Source: Artemia franciscana (lineage: Eukaryota; Arthropoda; Branchiopoda; Anostraca; Artemiidae). Taken from it: a stretch of 64,000 nucleotides of DNA. Location: positions 38,866,867 to 38,930,866 of the forward strand of contig NC_088868.1 of NCBI RefSeq assembly GCF_032884065.1. The letters are read 5' to 3'. The position numbers and the translations under genes are program-made. The notes beneath the pieces are model-generated. The model was given only the letters and a program-made list of their open reading frames with translations, was not told where the DNA came from and made no database searches. This document shows positions 1 through 12,049 of this stretch, one piece after another; position 1 is the stretch's first letter, and each line of letters opens with the position of its first letter.

Positions 1-1244
1 CTTCTTGTTTGGATTATAATCGAGACGCTTTCGCATAATCTCATCACCTGAATTAAATTCCGTGCCCTGCAGTGTGTTGTTACAGCTAATTTCGAATTTT
101 GGATCCCGTATTACCAAGCTGAGAAAGCAGATAGCGCAATGGTCGACGTTGTCGCTTGCAAGTCATACAAGCCCATCCCTGCACTAAGGACTAAGAACAA
201 GGGTCAACACAGTTGACCCTAACAAGACACATAAAACTTAATAGGAAGAAGACACAATGTCAATGTGAGATCCGAAAATTTTAACAAGAATATCTAAAAA
301 AAAATCTCAAAGCGGTCTAACTCCAACCCTCTGACAGCTTCCAGCGTGATATGGAACATGTCCCCAAAGTCTGCATTATTTTTATAGAGCTTCTCTTTTT
401 AATCACCCCTCGAGCCATTTTAAATATTTTTGTCTTTCTTATTCTTTGATACCCAGTGTGGTGGATGTCTCTTTACCAAGTTAAATTAGGTGTTTTTATT
501 TTAGATTTTGCATGGCACTTTACTCTGTCATGGTTTTCAGCAGATAACGGTTATGGGTGGCTGCCGATAGTAACCAAATATTAAAAACGTGTTTAAAAAG
601 GCAACTGATAAAAACTTCCATTTCCAAGGTAAAAACTGGGAAGACTATAAAAATCCATAATCATTTATTTCAAAACTGCTTTCCTTGTCAAATACAAAAT
701 CTCCAATTTCTTGGCGCCTTTTTTTTTTTTTTTTTTTTTTTTCAGATGGCAACATTATTGCCATCTGATGACCTTCGAATCATAATGGTGAATATAGATA
801 GCGTCGTGAAAAAAGATGCCGTTACAACATGTCAAAAAGAATATAGTTCATAAATTGACCATTTTATTGATTGGCTACGGCTGGCATGACTTTGATCACT
901 TGCATTCCCAGGGTAACAAACTGAGAATACTAATTAGGTTATACCCAGTACCTAAACCTAAATTGGGTATACACCCATTACCTAAAATGGTATGAGTATC
1001 AAGCAGCTAGTCAGCACCACAGACGCCATCTAACGACCTAAACAAGGTATTGGGTACCAAGCAGGTACTAAGTGCTACAAGCATCATCTGCTTCTAGAAA
1101 TTATCAGATAAACGACGCCTAGATACGCATTTTTTCTGTAGAGAACTTATAAAAAACTTTAAATCCATTCCATTCTTTGTGGGGGGGGGGGGGGGGTGGA
1201 AGGAAGTCTACCTGTACTTTTATTTTGATTTCTTTTTTTTATAG
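1..1244 (+). other. Probable coronin intron, no exon recognised
   Basis: Nothing here reads like the WD40 part of coronin, so the 5' exons probably lie outside the window. It contains a poly(T) run at about 719-742 followed by a perfect 10-bp hairpin (CAGATGGCAA / TTGCCATCTG, 744-768). An 80-bp segment at about 305-380 recurs at about 1575-1650 on the other side of the exon. A 98-codon open frame at 557-853 has no recognisable content and contains the poly(T) run. Confidence 0.5.
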
Positions 1245-1421
<177 letters not shown>

Positions 1422-1731
1422 TGATTCTACAAATATATCTTTCTCATATAAGCCATTTGGTTATCACGATGAACACAACCAATCCAGTAAACTAGCAAAA
1501 CCTTGGACACATGACTAATTAACCATGTTTCTAAAAACTTATAAAAAAAATCGATCCATAAGATTCCTCATATTGCCTCATTGCGCTCTAACTTCAACCC
1601 TCTGACAGCTTCCAACATGATATGGAAACTGTCACCAGGGTCTGCATAAAGCTAGGTATCTCTAAAACGTATGTTAGAGAATTTCTATATAATAATTTAA
1701 GTTTTCTTCTAAATTGGTGTTTCTGGATTAG

Positions 1732-1797
1732 GATGAATATTTAATTGAGTTGAAGGAATCAAGCGTACTCTCCCGCCTAGTCTCTGGGGATTCCTAA
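1732..1797 (+). CDS. Possible alternative terminal exon of coronin
   Basis: A sequence with an acceptor (ttctggattag) starts in phase 0, as the preceding coronin exon requires, and reads DEYLIELKESSVLSRLVSGD then S and a TAA stop at 1795-1797. One base after the stop is a donor-like G|gtgagc. The other two frames stop almost at once. If spliced after 1400 it would replace the unique region and coiled coil with a 21-residue tail, giving a coronin that could not trimerise. Having both splice signals around an in-frame stop also fits a poison exon. No family resemblance was recognised, so this is a splice-signal prediction only. Confidence 0.33.
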   Translation, partial: DEYLIELKESSVLSRLVSGDS

Positions 1798-1924
1798 GGT
1801 GAGCGACTGGATTCTGCTTTTTGTATATATAATTTTATTGCCATTTTTTCCCCATTTCCTTCTTGGCCGTGGGGCCATGCGGGGAGAATATGTTGCTGTT
1901 GATTTTTTTTTGCAAATTTCGTGA

Positions 1925-4404
1925 CAAAACCGTAATCCTAGAAACCTAAAGACAATTGATTATTGAAATATTTATTTTGGGACGTCACCTTATTTCATCA
2001 TAAGACTCAAAACCAAACTACTAAACCAACTAAACTATGAAAATAAAATCAATCGAACCGTATTCCTAACGTAAACACAAATCTTATGAACCGTAATCTT
2101 ATAAATGTAAACACAATTGATTATTGAAATTTTTGGTTTGGATATAACCTCATTCTCATCATAAGCCTCAAAACCAAACCAATAAGACCATGAAAATAAG
2201 GTCAATCGAACCGTAATCCTTTAAACCTAAAGACAATCGACTATTGAAATGCTTGGTTGGGACATAACCTCATTCTCATCATAAGCCTCAAAACCAAACC
2301 ATAAAAACAATAAAACCATGAAAATAAGATCAATAGAACCGTAGTCCTGTAAATCTAAAGGCAATTGATTATTGAAATGTTTGTTTGGGATATAACCTCA
2401 TTTCCATCTTGAGCCTCAAAACCAAACCATTAAACCAGCAAAATCATGAGAATAAGATCCATCGAACCGTAATCTTACAAACCTAAAGACAATTGATTAT
2501 TGAAATTTTTTGGGACATATTCTCATTTTCATCATCAGCCTCAAAACCAAACCATTAAACCAACAAAGCCATGAAAATAAGATCAATCGAACCATGTTCC
2601 TATTAACCTAAAGACAATTGATCCTTGAAATGTTTATTTGGGACATAACCTCATTTTCATCATAAGCCTCAAAACAAAACCATAAAACCCACAAATCTGT
2701 GAAAATAGAATCAGTCGAACCATAATCTTAAAAACCTAAAGACAATTGATAATTTAAATGTTTGTTTAGTACATAACCTTTTTTTCATCATAAGCCTCCA
2801 AACCGAACCATTAAACCAACAAAACCATGAAAATAAGATCAATCGAACCATAATCCTATAAACCTAAAGATAATTGATTATCAAAATGCTTGTTTGGGAC
2901 ATAACCTCATTTTTATCATAAGCCTCTAAACCAAACAATTAAACCAGTAAAACCATGAAAATAAGATCCATTGAACCGTAATCTTATAAACCTAAAGACA
3001 ATTGATTATTGAAATTTTTTGGGACATATTCTCATTTTCATCATCAGCCTCAAAACCAAAACATTAAACCAACAAAGCCATGAAAATAAGATCAATCGAA
3101 CCATGTTCCTATTAACCTAAAGACAATTGATCCTTGAAATGTTTATTTGGGACATAACCTCATTTTCATCATAAGCCTCAAAACAAAACCATAAAACCCA
3201 CAAATCTGTGAAAATAGAATCAGTCGAACCGTAATCTTAAAAACCTAAAGACAATTGATAATTTAAATGTTTGTTTGGTGCATAACCTTTTTTTCATCAT
3301 AAGCCTCCAAACCGAACCATTAAACCAACAAAACCATGAAAATAAGATCAATCGAACCATAATCCTATAAACCTAAAGATAATTGATTATCAAAATGCTT
3401 GTTTGGGACATAACCTCATTTTTATCATATGCCTCTAAACCAAACAATTAAACCAGTAAAACCATGAAAATAAGATCCATTGAACCGTAATCTTATAAAC
3501 CTAAAGACAATTGATTATTGAAATTTTTTGGGACATATTCTCATTTTCATCATCAGCCTCAAAACCAAACCATTAAACCAACAAAGCCATGAAAATAAGA
3601 TCAATCGAACCATGTTCCTATTAACCTAAAGACAATTGATCCTTGAAATGTTTATTTGGGACATAACCTCATTTTCATCATAAGCCTCAAAACAAAACCA
3701 TAAAACCCACAAATCTGTGAAAATAGAATCAGTAGAACCGTAATCTTAAAAACCTAAAGACAATTGATAATTTAAATGTTTCTTTGGTACATAACCTTTT
3801 TTTCATCATAAGCCTCCAAACCGAACCATTAAACCAACAAAACCATGAAAATAAGATCAATCGAACTATAATCCTATAAACCTAAAGATAATTGATTATC
3901 AAAATGCTTGTTTGGGACATAACCTCATTTTTATCATAAGCCTCAAAACCAAACAATTAAACCAGTAAAACCATGAAAATAAGATCAATCGAACCGTAGT
4001 CCTATAAACCTAAAGACAATCGATTATTGAAATGCTTGTTTTGGACATAACCTCATTTTCATCATAGGCCTCAAAACCGAACCCTTAAACCAACCAAACC
4101 ATGAAAATAAGATCTATTGAGCCGTAATCCTATAAACTTAAAGACAATTGATTATTAGAATGTTTGTTTGGGACATAACCTCATTTTCGTCATAAGCCTC
4201 AAAACCAAACAGTTAAACCAACAAAATCATCAAAATAAGCTCAATCGAAACGTAATCCTATAAACCTAAAGAAAATGGACTATTAAAATGTTTGTTTGAG
4301 ACATAAATTCATTCTTATCATAAGCCTCAAACCCAATCATTAAACTAACAAAACCATGAGAATAAGATCAATCGAACCGTAATCTAATATACCTAAAGAC
4401 AATT
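1925..4404 (+). repeat. Satellite array, 127-bp monomer with 509-bp higher-order unit
   Basis: About 19-20 head-to-tail copies of a roughly 127-bp monomer. Each carries a recognisable core: ATCAATCGAACCGTAATCCT, then CCTAAAGACAATTGATTATT, then GCCTCAAAACCAAACCATTA. Monomers differ from their neighbours, but between about 2.45 and 3.97 kb they recur in blocks of four. The variant ATCAATCGAACCATGTTCCT starts at 2582, 3091 and 3600, exactly 509 bp apart each time, and the intervening monomers are nearly identical between blocks. Outer monomers are more diverged. The array sits inside the coronin intron. No open frame is conserved through it. Confidence 0.95.
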
Positions 4405-4889
4405 GCCACATCCCTTAGTGTAAGGTTCTTTGGTTGCAGAGTGAGGGAGAAACCCGTATAAAGGTTCTATTTCTATGTACTTATTTAGTATGAAACTTCA
4501 CAGTTCGTGGTAACGAACTGTAGGTAAAAGTGGCGCGGCACAATAATAACCGAAACTCTAAAAAACGGAATTTCTATATCAAAGATATATCGAAAGAATT
4601 GGCTGATTATGCTGATTCCAAATATGCAAGATTCGTTAAGTTCTTTGCTACATATCAAAGGCTACGGGTCTCTGAAAATTTGTCTGATTTAAAAAAAAGA
4701 AACACCCCCTAAAGGTCAGAAAATCTTAATGAAAGTAACATCATCAGACTCAGCGCACTAGAGAACCATACCGTAGAGGTTTCAAGCTCCTGTCCGCAAA
4801 AACATGGAATTTTGTGATTTTCGCCGGATGGGTTATCATGTCAAACCAATGGTGCTAGAACATCGAGAAATGACTCATTCTAACGGTAA
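4405..4889 (+). other. Unassigned intronic sequence with a short hairpin
   Basis: The satellite ends abruptly at about 4404. The following sequence contains an inverted repeat CAGTTCG-TGGTAA-CGAACTG at about 4501-4520 and a 60-codon open frame (4530-4712, lysine/asparagine rich) that I do not recognise. It looks like part of an old dispersed repeat rather than a gene. Confidence 0.4.
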
Positions 4890-5062
4890 ATAAAAATTCT
4901 AGTGCCCCTTTTCAGTGACCAAAAAGATTGATGGGAAGCAAGACCACCTCCCACGCCCCCTTTTCCCCCAAATCGTCCGATCAAAATTTTGGGATAAGCA
5001 TTTTATTGAGCATAGTTCAGAGGCCACATAAATATGCCTTTGAAGATAACATGAGCCCCCAC
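4890..5062 (+). repeat. Single copy of a dispersed repeat (AGTGCCC family)
   Basis: The segment begins TTCTAGTGCCCCTTTTCAGT and continues through a C-rich stretch, a run resembling CAAAATTTTGGGATA and a GCATAGTTCAGAGG-like part. The same order of blocks occurs in tandem at 33820-34740, at the right edge of the window (63935-64000) and inverted at about 55640-55745. Confidence 0.6.
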
Positions 5063-5093
5063 TGCCTGTGGGTAAAAGTCTTGAAGATATAAA

Positions 5094-5483
5094 ATGAATC
5101 TTGTGGAGATTAGTGGAGCATTCGTTGCCCTGTCTCAAGAGCTTACTTACCTAGGTCTACCTATTGGAGATTCAATATTTTCAACAAGAAAGTTATTGGT
5201 GGCTAGAACTGAAAAGAAAATCCGGGCTACTTATGCTTCTTTAGTGCTGTCACAAACAAATGTGACAAAAAAGCTCCTCGCGAAAATGTATAATGCTGTT
5301 GTTCTTCCCCATGTTTTGTACTTAGCTCCATTCACAGTAATCTGAATGAAAGTGATAAGAAACAGATTAGAAAACTATTTTTTTCGTTATGCGAAGTTTC
5401 TTCTGAGTGTTCCGATATGGTCCCGTAACACCGTACTGAAACAAAATTACGGAGTTCTCGACCCGATAATACAGCTGGATAAT
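5094..5483 (+). pseudogene. LINE reverse-transcriptase C-terminal fragment
   Basis: Translation gives LTYLGLPIGDSIFSTRK, then KKLLAKMYNAVVLPHVLYLA, then after a frameshift near 5340 DKKQIRKLFFRYAKFLLSVP and GVLDPI. This follows the end of ORF2 of the full-length LINE at 28608-31286 residue by residue (LGMPIGHNMASTRAR, RARLYNALVIPHFLALSPFW, LFYKYAKFLLNTPPW, GITDPI), so it is a diverged member of the same or a sister family. It lacks the endonuclease and the catalytic reverse-transcriptase part. It is cut off at 5483, where the tandem-repeat element starts. Confidence 0.88.
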
Positions 5484-7206
5484 TATGGCACCTGGTAAAT
5501 ACCAAGTGGCATATAGCGATCACAAATTCTGTCGGTCGGTCCCGGTTTTGCTAGTTTAGGCACTTCCAGATAAGCTAGGACAATGAAATTTGGCAGGCGT
5601 ATCAGGGACCAGACCAGATTAAATTAGAAATAGTCGTTTCCCCGATTCGATCATCTTTGGAGGAGTGGGGGGACGGTTAATTAGGAAAAATTAAACAAAA
5701 TAAGGTATTTTTAACTTACGAACGGGAGATCGGATCTTAATGAAATCTGATATTTAGAAAGATATTGTGTCTCAGAGCTCTCGTTTTAAATCCCGACCGG
5801 ATCCGGTGACATTGGGGGGGGGGGGGGCAGGGGGAACCTAAAATCTTGGAAAAGGCTTAGAGTAGAGAGATCGGGATGAAACTTGGTGTGAAAAATAAAC
5901 ACAAGTCCTAGATACGTGATTGACATAACTGGACTGAATCCGCTCTCTTTGGGGGAGTTGGAGGGGGTGTTAATTCGGAAAAATTAGAAAAATTGAGGTA
6001 TTTTTAACTTGCGAAAGGGTGATCGGATCTTAATGAAATTTTATATTTAGAAGAATATTGTGTCTCAGAGCTCTTATTTTTAGCCCCGGCTGGTTCCGGT
6101 GACATTGGGGGGAGTTGGAGGGGGAACCTAAAATCTTGGAAAACGCTTAGAGTGGAGGGATCGGGATGAAACTTGGTAGGAAAAATAAGCACAAGTCCTA
6201 GATACGTGATTGACATAACTGGAACGGATTCGTTCTCTTTGGGGGAGTTGGGTGGAGGGTTAATTCTGAAAAATTAAAAAAAGATGAAGTATTTTTAACT
6301 TACGAAGGAGTGATCAGATCTTAATGAAATTTCATATTTAGAAGGACCTCGTAACTCAGATCTTTCATTTTAAATCCTGACTGGATCCAGTGTCGTTGGG
6401 GGGGGGGCGGAAATCTTGGAAAACGCTTAGAGTTGAGAGATCAGGATGAAACTTGGTGGGAAGAATATGCATAAGTCCTAGATACGTGATTGACCTAACC
6501 GGACTGAAATTGCTCTCTTTGGGGGGAATTTGAGGGGGTGTTAATTCGGAAAATTAGAAAAACTGGGGTATTTTTAACTTAAGAATGGGTGAACGTTCGT
6601 GTGCTATTTTTAAATTTGATATTTAGAAGGAATTCATGTCTCAGAGCTCTTATTTTAAACCCTGACCATATCTGGTGACATTGGGGTGGAGTTGGAGGGG
6701 GGAAACCGGAAATCTTGGGAAACGCTTAGAGTGAAGAGATTGGGATGAAACCTGGTGGGTAGAATAAGCAAATGTTGTAGATACGTGATTGACGTAACCG
6801 GACTGGATCCACCCTTTCTGGGGTAGTTACGGGGAGGGGGTCCAGTGCTCTGGTGATTTCGGTGCTTTTGGACGTACTAGGACGATGAAAATTGGTAGGC
6901 GTGTCAGGGACCTGCACAAATTGACTTGATAAAGTCGTTTTCCACGATTCGAACATCTGGGGAGGGGGCTGAAGGGAGAGGGAAAATTAGAAAAACTGAG
7001 GTATTTTTAACTTACGAGTGGGTGATCGGATCTTAATTAATTTTGATATTAAGAAGGACCTCGTGTCTCAGAGCTCTTATTTTAAATCCTGACAAGGCAT
7101 TAAGCCTCTGATTTTCCTTTTAAATTAATGTTTTGATTCTTATGATTTTGCTAGAGGTCATGCCATATGAGCTCTTGGCTCTTCCGACCTCGTCACAAGT
7201 GCCATA
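5484..7206 (+). mobile_element. Satellite-bearing TIR element, copy 1 (290-bp tandem units)
   Basis: The left end TATGGCACCTGG and right end CAAGTGCCATA form an 11-bp imperfect terminal inverted repeat. Just inside the left end is a near-palindrome (CTGGTAAATACCAAG), then a single-copy part with ATTCTGTCGGTCGGTCCC. The interior is about five tandem units of roughly 290 bp, each with GATCGGATCTTAATGAAAT, GTCTCAGAGCTCTTATTTTA, a CCGGATCCGGTGACATTGGG box, G-runs, CTAGATACGTGATTGACATA and TATTTTTAACTTACGA. Starts of one motif at 5728, 6021 and 6312 give spacings of 293 and 291. The right part has GAGCTCTTGGCTCTTCCGAC before the terminus. There is no transposase-like reading frame, so it is non-autonomous. 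The same ends and units occur inverted at 40000-43153. Confidence 0.75.
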
Positions 7207-7458
7207 TGTTGCACTTGTTTCCACAAGTTTCTGGGGTTGATGATCCCAGGGAAAATTTACACCGGAAATTTTTTATTTGTCATAAGCTTCTCTTTGCTAA
7301 GCTAATTTTACGCGTAGAGATGTTATGGGTAATTGTCCAGGGTAAATTTCCACCGGAATTGAATCGTTTAGAGGATCTTTTCTTGGATACGAGGGATTTT
7401 TCATGGAGGGGGAGCCGGATTCCCAGGTATTATTTAAAAAACACAGAAATTAAATACA
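7207..7458 (+). other. Intronic sequence with a short duplicated motif
   Basis: A motif resembling CCAGGGTAAATTTCCACCGG occurs twice about 92 bp apart (about 7246 and 7338). A 101-codon open frame at 7167-7472 crosses the end of the preceding element and has no recognisable content, so it is not called as a gene. Confidence 0.4.
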
Positions 7459-7770
7459 TTTTTTTCAACTGAAAATATGGAGCAACATTAAAACTTACAA
7501 CGAACGGGAATTAATACTTACATGAGATGGATCATCTTCTCTTTAACCTCTCGCTCTTCACGCTAAAATTTGAATATTATCCTAATTCTTTAAGAACGAC
7601 TCCTGAAAGACAAGGGTCGTTTAATTAGAACAATCAGAAGCTTTTTTAAAGTATTTAAAAACTAGCGTGAAGAGAGAGGTGTTGAAGAGGGGACGACCTC
7701 CTCCATATATGTAATGATATCTGTCCGTTTTAAGTTTTAATGTTGCTTCTTACTTTCATTTAAAAAAGTT
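7459..7770. mobile_element. Foldback (MITE-like) element, about 310 bp
   Basis: The left arm contains GCAACATTAAAACTTACAAC and the right arm its near-complement GTTTTAAGTTTTAATGTTGC. Internal segments also pair (CTCTCGCTCTTCACGCTA with AGCGTGAAGAGAGAGG), so the whole unit can fold on itself, with arms of about 130 bp. There is no coding capacity. A copy of its right half lies at 43555-43715. The pattern fits a non-autonomous DNA transposon. Target duplications were not clear. Confidence 0.75.
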
Positions 7771-8024
7771 GATTTTTAAATTTAATCTTATACTAAAAGA
7801 ACTTACTATACCAATAAATTTGATATCCATAAAACAGATCATGTATATCATTAAACCCAAAAGAACTTACTAAACTGGATTTTATCAAAGGAGTTTTTTA
7901 AGTTTCTGGTTTGCAATGGAGTCTTTGTTTCGAGAAATTTCGTATTTAATTTTCACAAAAGATGTGCATATGCTATATACTAGAATGACAATGTAACATA
8001 ACCTTCTGAATTCCGCTTTTTATT

Positions 8025-8525
8025 AGACAGAATTCATAGAGTAGCATCGCTTTATTGTATTCACTTTACAAAGTTTATCATCTCTTGTCAGGTCAGATCA
8101 TTCTATTTTTGGATTTTTCTTTGTCTATCTTTCTTTCTGTCTATGTTTTTTTCTTTCTTTCTATCAGATAGAATTAATGGAGTAGCATCGCTTTATCGTT
8201 TTCACTGTACAATTTCTGTCAGGTTTTGTCGGGTCAGATCATTATTTTTCAAATCTTTCTTTATCTATCTATCTTTCCTTTTTTTTCTTTCTGTCTTTCT
8301 TTCTATAAGACAGTATTCATAGATTTTTATCGCTTTTGTGTTTTCACTTTGCAAAGTTTGTCACCTTTTATCAGATCAGATCATTGTATTTTTGGATCTT
8401 CCTTGCTTTATGTATCTCTCTTTCTTTCTGTCTTTCTCTCTGTCTTTTTTTCTATCAAACATGATTTCATAATGACATCGCTTGGTTGTACTCACTTGAT
8501 AAAATTTACCGCCTTTTAGGCCAGT
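8025..8525 (+). repeat. Tandem repeat, about 140-145-bp unit, four copies
   Basis: Each unit starts with a GACAGAATTCATAGAGTAGC-like block, then ATCGCTTTATTG, a CACTTTACAAAGTTT box, GGTCAGATCATT and a TTTCTTTCTGTCT pyrimidine stretch. Starts near 8028, 8167, 8310 and 8457 give the period. The last copy is the most diverged. It lies inside the coronin intron. Confidence 0.85.
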
Positions 8526-8939
8526 TAGCTTGGATTAGCGTTAAAAAAAGCTTTTTCTCGGTAAAGTTAAAACATTAAACTTTTGGTAATGATTTGAAAA
8601 TGTTTTCAGATAGTAAAGCGAAAAACTCTTCATTTGTAAAATGAGCGGGAGCTCCACCCACTAACTCATTATTTGAAAATAAAGCAACAAATCAAATGAT
8701 TTAAATGTTCGACAAAGAGGAGCCAAATCCCTGCGGAACACCAATGTCTATTAAATATAACCTGTCAGGCATGTCAACTCTATATATGAAAATCTGAACG
8801 TTGTCCGAATAGAAGAATTCTCAGTGATTATTTTAGACCAAATTTCATCTTCCATAACCCTATATGTGTTATTATGGTTTTTGCTAGGAGTGACAGCCTC
8901 CTTTTTGGCCATTTTTTGAGGACTCGAATTTGTTTTCAG
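8526..8939 (+). other. Coronin intron, end portion
   Basis: Intron sequence leading to a TTTTCAG acceptor at 8939. No repeats or reading frames of note were seen. Confidence 0.5.
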
Positions 8940-9068
8940 GTAGTAAAACGAAATATCCTGGACAAGCCCAAGGCCTCACAGAATGTAGAAGCAACGTCTC
9001 ATAATGGGTCAACCACCGAATCAACACAACCAGCTGTCCAGCCCAATCCTCCTCCTTCTAGCATCTCT
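8940..9068 (+). CDS. coro: Coronin exon: unique linker region
   Basis: The exon lies between a TTTTCAG acceptor and TCT|gtgagt, and is 129 bp (43 codons) in phase 0 at both ends, so it joins in frame to its neighbours. It encodes VVKRNILDKPKASQNVEA, then a serine/threonine/proline-rich stretch ending QPNPPPSSIS. In type I coronins the residues after the conserved LKV are a basic segment (KKNIL or RRNVL then DS) followed by a low-complexity variable linker before the coiled coil. This exon has exactly that order, which fixes its identity despite weak conservation in the linker. Confidence 0.9.
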
Positions 9069-9280
9069 GTGAGTCTTTTGCATTGTATATCTCCTAAGAA
9101 AAGACATAATTTCTCATAAAATGTGAAAAAATACAGTACTTTTAAGCTATACCCTCGACCACTTCGACAGCTATACCCAGTCATTGTCGCATGATAGAAC
9201 CGGCTTTTCTTTTTGTTGGTTTCTTTCAGCTTAGCGTGAGACATGACAAACAGAAGTGACAAAATAGATGAAAAATATAT

Positions 9281-9464
9281 AATTTTTGCTATATATTTGC
9301 AAATTAGGGGGGTGCGGTATGGGTAAAGTATTTGGACAGTGTGGGGTTAGAAAATAATTCTTACTTGATAATATGCAGAATAATTGTACCTAACACATTA
9401 TGCATGCAGAACCGATATGGTTTACCCCCGCCCCCTAATGTGCAAATATATTGCCCAAATTTTC
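9281..9464. repeat. Short inverted repeat around AT-rich spacer
   Basis: Left arm TATATTTGCAAATTAGGGGG (9291-9310) and right arm CCCCCTAATGTGCAAATATA (9431-9450) pair almost fully. The motif with CCCCTAATnTGCAAATTTA reappears near 61250 and in a hairpin at 62104-62180, so it is probably a small dispersed foldback repeat. Confidence 0.55.
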
Positions 9465-10019
9465 TTTTTAAAGGATTATATTTTTTTATATACTTAGGTA
9501 TATTTCATTTGGACTGAGTGTCAGAGAAACAGGCAAACTAGCAAACTTAGTTTTCTACTTAAATGAAGAATATTATGTCGGTAGTATATCAAACAAATAC
9601 CATGCTTAGTTTAGGGGCAAAAAGAAACCTTTGGTCTAATAGTGTTTTTTAGGCAATACCCAGCCCCCTCCATTTGTATATATGTATCATCGCTGTCGTT
9701 TCTAAGGGTCGTGTCCTGCATTTCACCGGGAGGATTTGCTTTCTGTTTGGTTCCAAATGGAAAACGAAAGCACAATCTCTGGCAATATGTTATCGTTCAA
9801 CCTAGTCATCTCAGCCTTTCTCTCATCATACCCCTAGATAGTAGGATGAATTTCATGTGTCATTTTTATTGGTGATAGGGTGGGTAGGAAGAGAAGGGTG
9901 GTTAGAGGAGATAAAGGTTGGTAGGGAGGCAGAACGGGAGGGATGAGTATGGACGAGTGATGGAGAGTGGATTTGTTACTATTATTATTTATAATTAAGA
10001 ATTTAATTGTTAATTTATA
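9465..10019 (+). other. Coronin intron, no identified feature
   Basis: Mixed sequence with a purine-rich stretch at about 9880-9975. A 77-codon open frame at 9642-9875 is not recognisable. Confidence 0.4.
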
Positions 10020-10705
10020 ATTTAGTTTGTTTAAGGCTCAGATAGGTGCTCTTCTTTTTTACGTAGCTCTTCTCGCAGATTTATTTTACCCAACGATCAT
10101 CTCTTGCAGCCCAGATGTCTCCTGTTTATCAATCAATTCTTTTATGGAACTCCATCCCTTCAGATGTCCCTCTATTTCTTTCTGCAAAGGCATTATTTCG
10201 TCGGATTTTTCCAGTTTATTAATTTGTCTCTCTCTCCTTTATTTTTATTTTTTCCTGTTTTCTCTTTCCCTAGTGTTTCCCCTTTTTAGAATTCTTTCCC
10301 GACTGATATATCTCTCCTGTTCTTTTTAAAATAGTTTTCAGGAATCTTATTAACTTTTAAAGTACTTGTTTATTTGTCTTTTTTTCTTTCTTTTTTTTCT
10401 GATGTTCTAATGTCAACTTCGCCGTTCACGTTCCTCTGCTTTCTTGGTTTCTACTTATTTCTGTTATCATAATTACTACTTTTTTTCTTCTTTTTTTACT
10501 GTATACTAGTGTTTATTCTCCTTCAGTTTTATTTCACATGTATTGTTTGATTTAGGGTATTATTTATGGTTCTTTTAGTGCTCTATTATTGTGTTGTAAG
10601 GCCCATAACACACAACGCTTCTTGGGCCGAATAACTTTTTTACGTTTGTAATAATGTTTTAGTATTAATAAAATGATTGATTGATGATTGATTGATTGAT
10701 TAGAT
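10020..10705 (+). pseudogene. LINE 3' end with (GATT)n tail
   Basis: Near 10090-10235 one frame reads RSSLAAQMSPVYQSILLWN followed by SIPSDVPLFLSAKALFRRI, which is the typical WNSLP end of Jockey/CR1-type LINE polymerases. It is followed by a pyrimidine-rich 3' UTR, a stem-loop (GGCCCA ... TGGGCC, about 10600-10630), the run GTATTAATAAAATGATTG and a (GATT)n tail to about 10700. The same 3' end occurs at 56440-56550 (+) and 11384-11490 (-). Only about 0.7 kb of the element remains. Confidence 0.8.
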
Positions 10706-11490
<785 letters not shown>

Positions 11491-11591
11491 CATACATATA
11501 AAACAATACGAAAAAGAAGAAAAAATAAAAAGAAAAGAAAAGGAAAAGAAAAAAGAAAGAAAGAAGAAGAAGAAAAAATCAATTACCCTAA

Positions 11592-12049
<458 letters not shown>

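Noticed and set aside
557-853. 98-codon frame including a poly(T)-CAG that looks like a splice acceptor
   Set aside because: The translation does not match the coronin segment expected before the 1245 exon, and half of it is homopolymer.
1925-4404. CRISPR-like array of regularly spaced repeats
   Set aside because: The repeats are about 127 bp and contiguous with no unique spacers, in an animal intron; it is a satellite.
4530-4712. 60-codon lysine-rich frame
   Set aside because: Short, unrecognised, and without splice or start support.
7167-7472. 101-codon frame after the satellite element
   Set aside because: It crosses the element's inverted end and a duplicated motif, and no domain is recognisable.
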